This document shows, one piece after another, positions 33,781-42,816 of a stretch of 64,000 bases of DNA. Position numbers and translations under genes: made by a program. The notes under the pieces are model-generated. The model did no database searches and had not been told where the DNA came from. It worked only from the letters and a program-made list of their open reading frames with translations. The stretch is from the NCBI GenBank assembly GCA_010909165.1, contig VJWM01000144.1, forward strand, positions 554,965-618,964, written 5' to 3'. Source of the DNA: Anthoceros angustus (Eukaryota > Streptophyta > Anthocerotopsida > Anthocerotales > Anthocerotaceae). How positions within the stretch are numbered: position 1 is the first letter of the stretch; each line of letters starts with the position of its first letter.

Positions 33781-34845
33781 TTGCTGCCGGAGCTTGATGA
33801 TGAGACTAGGAGGGTTAGCGATGAAGAGGATGATGAGTATTCTCGGCTGTTGCACATCGTGTCCATGTACCAGATAAACCTCAACAGTCTACTGCTAGCT
33901 GTTGTGAGAGACAGAGAGGACTCGGTGGGCGCTCGAAAAGGTATGGGTTGGTTTCATGACTATCAGATGGGGATGTGCAACGATGAAAAGTGCATTGAGA
34001 ACTTGAGGATGTCCTCTGGCACCTTCAATTTCATCATGGAGGCGCTAAGGCCACATTGCACTAAGCAGATGACGAAATTTAAGAAGCCTATCTGTGTGGA
34101 ACTGAAGGTGGCTGCATGCATTTACAAGCTGGTAAGTGGATCTACCTTGGCAAAAACTTCAGAGGCATTCAACATTGGGAAGGCTACTGTGTATGATATC
34201 ATGAGGGAGATTATTCCTGCCATTGTCAAGGTCTTTGGCCAGAAGTTTTTGTGGCCTTCAGGACAGTAGATGCATGAGATTATGGACAACATCCACAGTC
34301 GGACAGGATTACCGAACTACATCGGGTGCATTGGGAGCTCCCACGTTTCCATTATGCAGCCTTCCTTGAGCGGACAGGATCGTAAGTGCAGGAAGCAGAC
34401 TATCAGCTACACAGTCCAAGCTGTATGTGATCACAATTTGAGATTCACATATGTGTTTGTAAGTATGCCTGGGTATGGTCACGACAGTAGAGTTTTAAGA
34501 AGTTCTGTCCTATGGAAAATGGCTAACAACCATCTACTCTTTGATGACCGACCGAATACTTTTCCTTCTGGGTGCTGCTCCATAGCTACTTGTTAGGTGA
34601 TAACTCTTTTCCCAACTTGCAGTGGTTGATCACACCATTCAAGCACTATGGTAGAAGGTCTTTGACAGAAGATGAGAAGGACTTCAATAACTGAGTCAAT
34701 CAGGGTCGGGTTTTGATCGACCAAGCCTTCTTTGTGTTGAAGAGGACATTCTAGGAGCTTGCACGCCCCAGTCGCCTGGCTGCCGGCTACCTTCCAAAGG
34801 TGCATGTGCCTACACAATGTCTTCTTGGACTCGAAAGAGTTTTAG
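33781..34845 (+). pseudogene. PIF/Harbinger transposase (DDE_Tnp_4 type), broken
   Basis: Recognisable order: a helical N-terminal domain (MSSGTFNFIMEALRPHC; VAACIYKLVSGSTLAKTSEA; IGKATVYDIMREI); the first catalytic block, where GxIDGTH is replaced by GCIGSSHVSI, so the first Asp is missing; YTVQAVCDHNLRF; PGYGHDSRVL with the second Asp; then LLGDNSFPNLQWLITPFKHY; and QAFFVLKRTF, where the usual third acidic residue (ERAFG) is also altered. Stops at 34,267 and in the C-terminal block and a shift near 34,590 break it. It cannot be active as read. Confidence 0.8.
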
Positions 34846-36479
34846 AGTTTTAGTGTTAAAGTTTTCCTTTTTACTTTTTATTCAATTAAATCATTAATAA
34901 TATTTTGAATTTTGGCGGGAGACATCTACAAAGGCAGAAACTCTTTACAATAGCAGAATTTACAACGGGTTGAATGATCTACAACGATTTGAATTTTGGG
35001 GGAAAATATTTACAACAGTAGAATTTACAATAGTAAATATTATAGTACAATAATAAATACAAGGGTTTGAATTTGGGTGGGAGACTTTTTACAACGGTAT
35101 ATTTTATTGCCAATATTGGAGTTTATAATGGGTTAATTTATTCTTATTTATAATAGTTTGAATTTGTGGAGATATTTACAATAGTTGAAATTTTTTATAA
35201 CGGCTTAATTTACAATAGTAGAATTTAAATTACAATTTAAATTTAGTACAATATAAATTACTAAGGGGTGTTTACAACAACAATTTTACAACGGTCGTTG
35301 TAAAAGTGTTGTAAAACTCGTTATAAAATCCCTTGTAAAAGGATACTTTTCCTTCCATTAATGGAAGCTCTATGCTGCGGCTCGCATTATCAAGGGTGTG
35401 GCATCACGTGTGGGGTTCGGAGGCAGTGGTCTAGGATGCACATCAAAGACATCCTCACTCAGCAATGGCTATTCAACACAGTTGTTGTTCCTTCTATTAT
35501 GTATGCTGCAGAGTTTTGGGGGCACTATCTTTCGCTGGAGGATTGGAGCAAGGTGGAACATGTCCAGACATCTTTTCTTTGGCCACATTTTGTCTGTAAG
35601 AAGTCTGTCCCCCTAGCCATCTTTTATGCAGAGTTTGCCACTTTCCTGATTGAGCTTGAGGGTTTGTTTCGTCTAACCAGCTTCTTGTACCGTCTCTATT
35701 CTTTAGAGGATGCTCAGTGCAATCACCCCACCTCCACTCCCCCGTACCTCCTCCTTGCCTTCCAGTCCTCTCGGAAGTTAGCTTTTATAGGTAGCAAGAC
35801 TTACTGGTATGCTCAGTCTTCTGCTTTGCAACAGAAACTTCGCTTCTGTCCTCGGAAAGTCTCCCAGCCCACCCCCTTTTCCAATTTTTGCCGCCTCCTT
35901 CCAACAAGTACATTCGCAATGAATTGCAATCCACCTATCTCTCCTACACCTGGTCTCCTGTCTCTGAATCCTTACCCACTAAACTCTAGACTTACAAACA
36001 ATTTTTCCGTATCCTCTCCAAGTCTGGGAGCCCCTTGCTTTCACTCTATCTTGGCAACCATATGTCTTTCAACCTTAGGATGATTATAGGTCATTTTCGT
36101 GTGGGGTTTCACCGTCTCAAGATTGAGACTGATAGATGGCTGCTGCCCAGGCCACATAAAAAGACCAGAATATGCAGGTTATGCAATAGGGAAGTTGAGA
36201 CAGAGGAACACTTTGTTTTCGACTGCCCCGTCTACGAAGATATCAGGAATGCTTTTGTCAACTTAGTCATAGTGGTTCGATCTTCGCTCGGAAGTTTCTT
36301 TTCTTTCCCTAACCCTATTCTTATAAATGTTTGCTTGAAACAAATGTGGGATTACAAGGCAGAATATATCCAGTCTTTCAACCTGCCATATATTTGACTT
36401 ACTTCACACCACTAGTACTTAGGAAATTTACAATATTTTTCTGTATATTTGTCTTTTCAGTCCCATGACGGAAATTCCG

Positions 36480-37600
36480 TCCTTAGTGGACTTTAATATA
36501 CTTCTTCTTGTATTCAGTGGGGCGGTTGCGGGCATGGTGGCGCACCTGCGGTGCCGGTGCGCGACCGAGATCCGGCGCCATGGTCTTGACGGCATGAACA
36601 AGGATGTGGTCACATGAGCACGCCAGCATGAACAAAAAGAATGTGGTGATTGCTTGGCCTTTGAAAGCACGGGCGCCTTTCAGAGGGGCTACCAGCTGAC
36701 CTCCTAAATTGTGGGAAGAGGATTGCTGGATAGTGTTACCTATCTTGGGCAGCTGCCTCGTGGATGTAATGGAAGATATGGGGTGAACTGAAAGATGCAC
36801 GGCAGGTTTTCACAGCATGCACATAATTAGAGTGAATGTGGTGACATGGACTGCCGCATTCACAGACTGGGGAAAGAGGAGTGCTGGATAACGCACTGGT
36901 GGGGAACTCTCTGGTGCACGTTATGCCATTAAATGTGGTGAACTAGAAGGTGCAGGCCAGGATTTTGACAGCATGAACACAAAGGGATGTGGTGACATGG
37001 AACGTCTGATATCTAGGTATGGTGCTAATGATGATGGTCACACAAACACTGGCTTGTGTGCAGGAGATGTTAGTTGCCGATGTTCAGCCTGATGGTGCTA
37101 CTTTTACTTGCCCTTATAGCGGCATGCAGTCATGAGGGACTGGTAGGAAGCAGTCTGTTCATCACATTCATGATGACAGTCTTCCGGATTCAGCACAAAG
37201 GAAGGCGGGTGCAACAGAGCGGAGGCATGCTGGATGACGTAGTGGTGGGCACCTGCCTGGTGGACTCTTATGCAAGATGTGGTGAATTGGAAGATGCACG
37301 CCAGGTTTTTGCCACTTGGAACACGAAGAATGTGTGACATTGGATGCCCTGATTGCTGGGTATGCACAGCAATGGCTTGGACATGAGGTGCTTGTCGTGT
37401 ATGGTCAAATGGAGCAGGAGGGGCCGATTTTAGCTAGCCGTGGTACCTTTGCTTGCCTTCTGGAGGAGTGGACACCTGCCTGGTGGACATGAATGCAAAT
37501 GTAGTACCTAATCTGGAAGATGCACGCTAGATTTTTGACAGCATGAACACAAAGAAGGTGGTGTTATGGACCAGCAGCACCAACTTGGTTCATCCAGCGA
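36480..37600 (+). pseudogene. decayed PPR array
   Basis: At least four degenerate PPR L/S phrases occur in mixed frames: DGMNKDVVT at about 36,590; GNSLVHVMPLNVVN and FDSMNTKGCGDM at about 36,900-37,000; MLDDVVVGTCLVDSYARCG and ELEDARQVFA at 37,228-37,320; HEVLVVYGQMEQEGP at about 37,385. No start, tail domain or continuous frame exists. It is the same family as the 6.4 and 7.4 kb fragments. Confidence 0.75.
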
Positions 37601-37776
37601 TTCCCTCCAACTTCCCAACCAAGACGGGTGGATTACAATAGTGCAACCGCCTACATCAACTTCAGAGACCGTAGAGGTCCTTAAAAATGTATATGTCGGA
37701 TTAGAAGAACATACTATTGGAGAAACTTCCGAGAAACTGATCTACCAATAATCCGCGCCTCGAAGAGAGCAGAGAG

Positions 37777-38238
37777 CTAGGGAAGATGGCTGTCGTCCGA
37801 GGCGGCGGCTAGCCGACCTTTCGTATTGGTAGCCCAGATTTGATTGCCAAAGTTGTTATACATGACCACATTACCATCGGGCTGGAGGATGATCAAGTGA
37901 TCGTTGTCGCTGCGGCAACACGTATTGGTGTGCCAAACAAATTGGCCGTCGCCCGTGTAAATTACAGCATTGCCGTCTGCCTGCAAGTCGAAATGGCAGC
38001 CTGTGCCCAGGCCACTTGTTTCTGTCGCCCACAGAGGTCCGATGTCGGTGTGGTAGAGCACCAGGTTGCAGTCCTCCTGCATCACGAACTGGTACACGCC
38101 CGAAAGTTCCAGCTCCTCGTTCGGCCCCAGCCCGGAGCCCGGCTCCAGGGTTGTCCTCGCTTCTCCCAATCGCAGCATCGCGTACATGCTCATCAGCCCT
38201 AAAACCAGCAATGCAGCGCTAGTGCATCTTATCGCCAT
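37777..38238 (-). CDS. GNA-type (bulb-type) mannose-binding lectin
   Basis: 153 residues. A signal peptide (about residues 1-27, LLVLGLMSMYAMLRLG core) implies secretion. One B-lectin domain follows. All three carbohydrate-site motifs QxDxNxVxY are intact: QEDCNLVLY, QADGNAVIY and QPDGNVVMY. Paired cysteines (QEDC and TGC) match the family disulphide. Family members bind mannose or mannose-rich glycans and act in defence or storage. The gene runs head-to-head with the lectin gene at 38,909, with about 670 bp between starts. It ends in a short Ala/Ser/Asp tail (AAASDDSHLP). Confidence 0.9.
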   Translation of the reverse strand: MAIRCTSAALLVLGLMSMYAMLRLGEARTTLEPGSGLGPNEELELSGVYQFVMQEDCNLVLYHTDIGPLWATETSGLGTGCHFDLQADGNAVIYTGDGQFVWHTNTCCRSDNDHLIILQPDGNVVMYNNFGNQIWATNTKGRLAAASDDSHLP

Positions 38239-38908
38239 CGTGAGCCAGTGAACGCCTGCTCAATTCTTCTTCCGTCTCTCGGTGGCCGTCCTCAATAGAT
38301 CTTGAAACTGGCGCTGAGCACTGCGTCGTGTGAAGGAGCTGGACGTGTGATCCGAAATGAACGATGGATGGATTGATGGATGCATTTCTTGTCCCGAGCA
38401 GCAGCCGATTTGTAGACTGCGAGAGCTTATGTAAGGGCGGCCGATAATCTGTTCTTCACGATGGGTTCCAATGTAAGTGCCACGTGTCCTCCTACAAGTT
38501 GTGAAGCCGATTTCACATCCTCACCGCCACTCATCTGTTTTTTCTAGTGGCCGGTTCCTTTTTCGGAGTTCACGTTTCCCTGGCCGCCACGCGCAGCAGC
38601 ATAGACAGCAAGCCTGCCGACGCCGGCCATAGCCGGCGGGATCGGGCAGGCCTTGTTAGCACGTCCTCCAGGGGCGGCATACGGTCGCTGAGAGATGCTG
38701 ATTAACCACATCCGCAAGATCTACTGTAACACACGGCAGCAGCAGCATATAAGTCATGGACTGCAGGAACATTCAGCGTCAGTGGGGCATAGCATCGATA
38801 TTGCATCGTCCCACACTGAGCTGGGTCCTAGTTCTGTTCCGCGGCCCGAACATCCATTCTCAGATCCGATCAACTGCAACTGCGGGAGGCACTAGTGAAA
38901 ACAACGAG
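38239..38908. promoter_or_regulatory. shared divergent promoter of two lectin genes
   Basis: The intergenic stretch between head-to-head lectin genes. It has a G-box/ABRE-like CACGTGTC at 38,481 and a TATA-like TATAAG at 38,748-38,753 (about 155 bp before the plus-strand ATG). Both are conserved in the duplicate copy at 40.56-41.17 kb (CACGTGTC at 40,791; TATAAAT at about 41,092). Conservation between paralogous intervals supports function. Confidence 0.5.
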
Positions 38909-39367
38909 ATGGCGCCTGCGCCGGCTGCAGCGGCGGCCTTGACGGCGTTGTTGTGCGTACACGCCATTGGAACCGGACTTATCAGCGGAGTGAGCGGCCA
39001 ATCCCCTGAGAACGTAATCCGGCAAGGGGATGCCATCGGGACCAATGAGCAGCTAAGCTTGGGGAACGTGTACTCGTTGGTGATGCAGGAGGACTGCAAC
39101 CTGGTGCTGATCCACAACGGCGTAGGTCCGTTGTGGGATTCCGGCACCGCCAACAGTGGCAAGAGCTGCTTCTTCGTCTTGCAGCCCGACGGCAACGGTG
39201 TCATATACAAGGACGACACTTTCAGCAATCCAGTCTGGTCCACTGGAACTTGCTGCCGTGGAGACGGCGACCACTACATCATCATCCAGCCCGACGGCAA
39301 TGTCTGCATGTACAACTACAACTCGCCCCAAGCCCTTTGGGCCACCAATACCCGAGGCCGTTTGTAG
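38909..39367 (+). CDS. GNA-type lectin with altered sugar sites
   Basis: 152 residues from the ATG at 38,909. That start is chosen because it gives a clean signal peptide (MAPAPAAAAALTALLCVHAI) and a decayed copy at 62,120 starts the same way; an in-frame ATG at 38,756 would add 51 non-signal residues. One B-lectin domain follows. The QxDxNxVxY sites read QEDCNLVLI (Tyr to Ile), QPDGNGVIY and QPDGNVCMY (Val to Cys), so only the middle site is canonical and sugar binding may be weaker or different. The conserved cysteines remain. Head-to-head with the lectin at 37,777. Confidence 0.85.
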   Translation: MAPAPAAAAALTALLCVHAIGTGLISGVSGQSPENVIRQGDAIGTNEQLSLGNVYSLVMQEDCNLVLIHNGVGPLWDSGTANSGKSCFFVLQPDGNGVIYKDDTFSNPVWSTGTCCRGDGDHYIIIQPDGNVCMYNYNSPQALWATNTRGRL

Positions 39368-40055
39368 AGCCTTCGCCACTCCCACATCTCAACCTCCTCA
39401 TCGTTAGAGCCTGGTCTAGTCTTCGGTAGTTAAATACAAAGATACTATTGTAACTCTTACAGACAGGAACGAATTTATGGTACACCCGTTTCGAGCACGA
39501 AAAGCTTTCGTTTTTTCCTCTCTTTTCTTCGCTAGTGGAAGGTCTGGGAGGTGTGCATGAGGTGTGGACGGTGTGCATGAGGTGGAGCTCCAGCTTGATG
39601 CAGGGAGCCAGATGGGGTCTAACTTGCCCGATGCCTGCCGATCGATCGTTTCAGGCTCTGGGCCTGCATCGACTCAGGCGCACGAGAGCACAGGAGCATG
39701 AACATGAATCTGTTTCTGGGCGAAATAAAATTACTCATGCAGCTATAATTTGATCATCCAGCGTGACTGCTAGGATTTGAGCTTGGGACTCCATGGCCAC
39801 GACATGGAGTTCTGACCACTAAACCATACCCACCGCGCGACAGCTTAGTTTGAATCGATGCGTTATGGATGAATCGACTTAGGCCTGTGCGTGAAGATCT
39901 TCTTCTTCTTCTACTACACCATACCCGGGGCCGTAGGAGTCCTTTAAGATATTATGTAGGATTAAAAGTACAATTGGATAACATAGCTTGAGAGAAACTA
40001 TGAGACAAGGATCCGCCCCAAGGGGGTAAAAGAAAAGAATCTATTAGAGCTAGAG
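39368..40055. other. spacer between lectin units
   Basis: 3' flanks of the two lectin genes that converge here. It contains the SINE-like segment at 39.77 kb. The part just before 40,030 resembles the sequence downstream of the first lectin (37,620-37,780), marking the edge of the segmental duplication. Confidence 0.45.
39766..39836 (-). repeat. tRNA-derived SINE-like segment
   Basis: On the minus strand box A (TGGTTTAGTGG) and box B-like (AAGCTCAAATCC) lie about 30 bp apart, around a strong CTCCATG/CATGGAG hairpin. The T arm is imperfect and the acceptor stem does not close, so it is more likely a SINE head or tRNA relic. Confidence 0.4.
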
Positions 40056-40561
40056 CTAGGGGAGATGGCTGTCGACGGCGGCAGTAGAATCGCCTTTTTG
40101 AGTCGAACCTGAGGCGCTAGCAGCTGCTAGGCGGCCTTTGGTACTTGTGGACCAGATCTGAGTGCCGAAGATGTTGTTCATGACTACATTACCATCGGGC
40201 TGGAGGATGATGATGTGCTCGCCGTCGTTTTTGCAGCACGTATCCGTGTGCCAGACAAACTGGTTGCCGGACTTGTAGATGACACCATTGCCGTCTGTCT
40301 GCATTTCGAAGTGGCAGTCTGTGCCTTTCCCATCTGTTTCCGAGGCCCACAGCGGTCCGATGTCGGTGTGGTAGAGCACCAGGTTGCAGTCGTCCTGCAT
40401 CCGGAACTGGTACACGCCTGCGAGTTCCAGCTCCTCGTTCACCCCAGCCCGAAGCCCTCCTCCAGTGTGGTCCTCGCTTCGCTACCTTGCAGCATCGCGT
40501 GCAAGCACATCAGCGACATGACCAGCCCTGCAGCGCTTGTACATGTGCATCTCATCGTCAT
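40056..40561 (-). pseudogene. GNA-type lectin copy with a frameshift
   Basis: Paralogue of the 37,777 lectin. From the ATG at 40,561 a signal peptide and TTLEEGFGLG are read, then a stop. The lectin domain continues in another frame from about 40,445 (NEELELAGVYQFRMQDDC). Compared with the intact paralogue, one base is missing near 40,443-40,449. Sites read QDDCNLVLY, QTDGNGVIY and QPDGNVVMN (last Tyr to Asn). The tail is extended with Ser/Thr/Ala. Either a pseudogene or a base-call error. Confidence 0.8.
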
Positions 40562-41170
40562 CTTGAGAGGCCTGGCAACGCGCGCTCACTTCTTCTTCCA
40601 CCTTTCAGTGGGCGCTGTCGTGTGAAAGAACTGAATGCTGTGATGCGAATTTAGGTGATATCATCCATGGATGCATTCCTTGTCCCAAGCAGCAGCCAAT
40701 TTGTAGCTCGCTGCGAGAGCTGATACCAGGGCCGCCGCCCATCAGTTCTTCACGATCGGTCGGCTGAAGCCCAGGCGCTCCCTTGACTGACACGTGTCTC
40801 CGCGAGCATCATGAAGCCGGGCTAATAATCCATACACGCCGCCGAGCCACTTGGTTTTTTCTAGAGGACGGTTCCTTTCTTTTCAGAGTATGTGCTTCCA
40901 ATGGTTGCCAAGCGCAGTAGCATAGAAAGCCAAGCTAGCGTTAACGCTGGCCATAGCTGGCAGGGGACGTCCTAACCACGACTGCCTTGATCGAACGTCC
41001 CTTAGTTGCCCTACGGGCTCGCTGAGCGATGCTAAACCCAGGATGCTGTACATGTAGCACAGCATCTGGACTAGACAGCAGCAGCAGCCTATAAATCAGG
41101 GATTGCAAGTACACTCTGCCATTAAGGGAGCATAGCATCGGAACGTCCCACACCCAGCAATTCTTCCTGC
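40562..41170 (+). repeat. duplicated lectin promoter without its plus-strand gene
   Basis: Collinear with 38,239-38,830: the G-box, the TTTTTTCTAG phrase, the GCATAGACAGC/GCATAGAAAGC block, TATA box and leader (GGGGCATAGCATCG / GGAGCATAGCATCG). The similarity stops at about 41,165, before the expected ATG, so the second plus-strand lectin of the duplicated pair is missing. Confidence 0.65.
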
Positions 41171-41359
41171 CATCTGAGATTTTGAGTGTGGGTTGAGATC
41201 TCAGCAACTCTTCCTGCCATCCGTGATTCTGAGATTGTGGGTTGAGGTCTGGGAAGAAAGTTTGTTTTTGAAGAAAAACTCAGCAACTCTTCCTGCCATC
41301 CGTGATTCTGAGATTGTGGGTTGAGGTCTGGGAAGAAAGTTTGTTTTTGAAGAAAAACT
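41155..41359. repeat. tandem repeat, about 80-bp unit
   Basis: Two nearly perfect units start at about 41,202 and 41,280 (AGCAACTCTTCCTGCCATCC, then ATTGTGGGTTGAGG and GAAAGTTTGTTTTTGAAG), preceded by a shorter diverged unit. Confidence 0.9.
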
Positions 41360-41452
41360 TGATTCCTAAGCATTTCTATCACGCGCAATTTCTAGAAATT
41401 CATTGCAAAATCAAGTTGCCAGGACCCGCTCGACAACATGGGCATCTTCCGT

Positions 41453-41491
41453 TCTGTGTTGACGATGGGATTCGAACCCATGCCCTTTCGT
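41453..41491 (-). repeat. partial duplicate of the tRNA-Leu 3' half
   Basis: A 39-bp copy of the T arm and acceptor 3' strand of the adjacent tRNA-Leu, differing by two bases (GATGGG for AATGGG; GTGTTG for ATGTTG). It lies directly downstream of the tRNA 3' end. Confidence 0.85.
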
Positions 41492-41496
41492 TCTAT

Positions 41497-41576
41497 GTTG
41501 ACAATGGGATTCGAACCCATGCCCTTTCGGACCAGAACCTTAATCTGGCGCCTTAGACCAACTCGGCCATGTCAAC
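41497..41576 (-). tRNA. trnL-AAG: tRNA-Leu (anticodon AAG)
   Basis: 80 nt on the minus strand. The acceptor stem GTTGACA pairs perfectly with TGTCAAC. The D arm is GCCGAGTTGGTCTAAGGC. The anticodon stem CCAGA/TCTGG holds the loop TTAAGGT, so positions 34-36 are AAG (41,541-41,539), decoding CUU. A type II variable region follows, with T arm GGGTTCGAATCCC. No intron. Confidence 0.93.
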
Positions 41577-41759
41577 TTGCTATCATTACGGTGGAAAAAG
41601 TAAAAGTATTAAAAATTAACTGTAGAGTTTAAGACATCACCATGTTTTGCTCACTTGCACAATGCATAAAGAAACCGCTTTTAAGTGACATTTGCTGGAA
41701 AGAAGAGAATACTGACTTCAATTACAATTTCATCACTGCCCAATTACGAATTGGCGACT

Positions 41760-42050
41760 TTTGTTATTGTACGTGACCACATTACCATCGTTACATGACT
41801 ATTACTTAGTGTTACTAATCATGTGGTAATGTAGTCATGTGTCAAGTGCCTTGCCCAACTGTTTCGGACACCCACAACGGTCCCACAGTGGTGTGGTAGA
41901 GCACCAGGTTGCAGTCCCCTTGCATAGCGAACTCGTACACGCCCAAGATTCCAACTCGTCATTCACCCCTAATGCGGAGTTGGTCTCCATGGTGCTTCTC
42001 ACTTCGTCCACTTCCATCATCACATGCATCCACGTCAGGCAAGCCAAGAT
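41760..42050 (-). pseudogene. decayed lectin copy
   Basis: Minus-strand remnant of the 37,777-type lectin. It keeps EVRSTMETNSALGVNDELES, then a frame shift, then the QGDCNLVLYHTTVG-like block in another frame. It loses similarity at the second sugar site. No usable start or end. Confidence 0.7.
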
Positions 42051-42169
42051 GTATATAGGAAGATAGAAGAGAGAATTTTTATCCAAGAGTGAGCACTCAA
42101 TTGGTCTTATACTGCATGCTGCCTCTTGGTGAAGAGGTGTGAGTCTCCTCCAAACGGTGTGTATCCCTA

Positions 42170-42700
42170 ACTGCCATTGTGGCGCGACTTTCGCTGACGG
42201 CCAGCTGGGCGCGCACGGTCCCGTGTCGTTGTAGTAAGGGGTCCGTTCCCAAGAGAATGATAGGTTCCGTTTGGCACGTCTCAACCGATTCTCACCTCAC
42301 CGGCGTGGCCGTTTCTGACTCAGATCGCGCACGCTCGCGGTTTTACTACTAACTACTTAACGTCCATGAGCAGGCCGGCGTTTAAGGACCCGTCCGGCGT
42401 CAGTATTCTACCGTCAGATCGTTTAGTTTAGTCCGCCTTCCTTACCCCTCCCACTACGCTCATCGTTCGTTGGAAAAGAGTGGGCGTGGTTGTCCGGACC
42501 TCATTCATTCCACGGGCCTCCGTCCGGCTCTATACGCCTCCAGTTCCACCGGTCTCACGCGTTCGGTCGTCAGTGACCCCCCGCTCGAGCAAGGGTCTCG
42601 GTCGTTACACACACCACCACACGTTGGGTCCGTCACGGGACCTTGATCAATCTCTCCGGCCGCTCGGTGATTGAACTCGCGTTAGCAAGGGACGACAAGG
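42170..42700. repeat. LTR-like dispersed repeat, copy 1
   Basis: Shares blocks in the same order with 63,180-63,690: GGCCAGC...GCGCACA, CCCAAGAGAATGATAG, GCCTCCGTCCGGCTCTA, GGACCTTGATCAATCTC and ACTCGCGTTAGCAAG. It may be an LTR or other element end. Both copies sit beside a lectin pseudogene. Confidence 0.55.
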
Positions 42701-42816
42701 GTCTACAAAGCGGTGTCCACCCCAAAAGAAAGATGCTTTACTACCTTATACTCGCCCAAGGCGGCGTCTTTATTACACTCCTATTCTCGAACAGGCCAGC
42801 TCGGTGTGCTAACACC

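Larger units (their letters stand above)
31420..35345 (+). mobile_element. DNA transposon (PIF/Harbinger-like) inserted in the LINE
   Basis: The LINE coding sense is interrupted over this stretch. Both flanks are packed with TTTACAAC motifs (about 31,490-32,180 and 34,940-35,340), mostly as TTTACAAC on the plus strand with some GTTGTAAA at the right end. Such subterminal repeats are typical transposase-binding arrays. A broken DDE transposase lies at 33,781-34,800. I could not delimit exact terminal inverted repeats or target duplications, so the ends are approximate. Confidence 0.65.
29340..36397 (+). mobile_element. LINE retrotransposon, split by a DNA-transposon insertion
   Basis: Endonuclease-like remains lie at about 29,560-29,900. 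The reverse transcriptase is at about 30,780-31,410: YIYACFVDFKRAFDSISH (block A with catalytic Asp), VRQGDPSSPDLFGLYINEL, LLYADDIVLLSYS (YADD active site) and VYLGATLYNPRF. Coding sense then breaks off and resumes at about 35,350 with LYAAARIIKGVAS, then VPSIMYAAEFWGHYLSLEDW. It ends with a zinc-ribbon at about 36,170-36,240 (CRLCNREVETEEHFVFDCP, a CxxC-H-C pattern typical of plant LINEs). Multiple stops and shifts make it inactive. The interruption at about 31,420-35,345 is a separate element. Confidence 0.82.

Noticed and set aside
41155..41359. CRISPR-like array
   Set aside because: The 80-bp units are contiguous without spacers; it is a plain tandem repeat in a plant genome.
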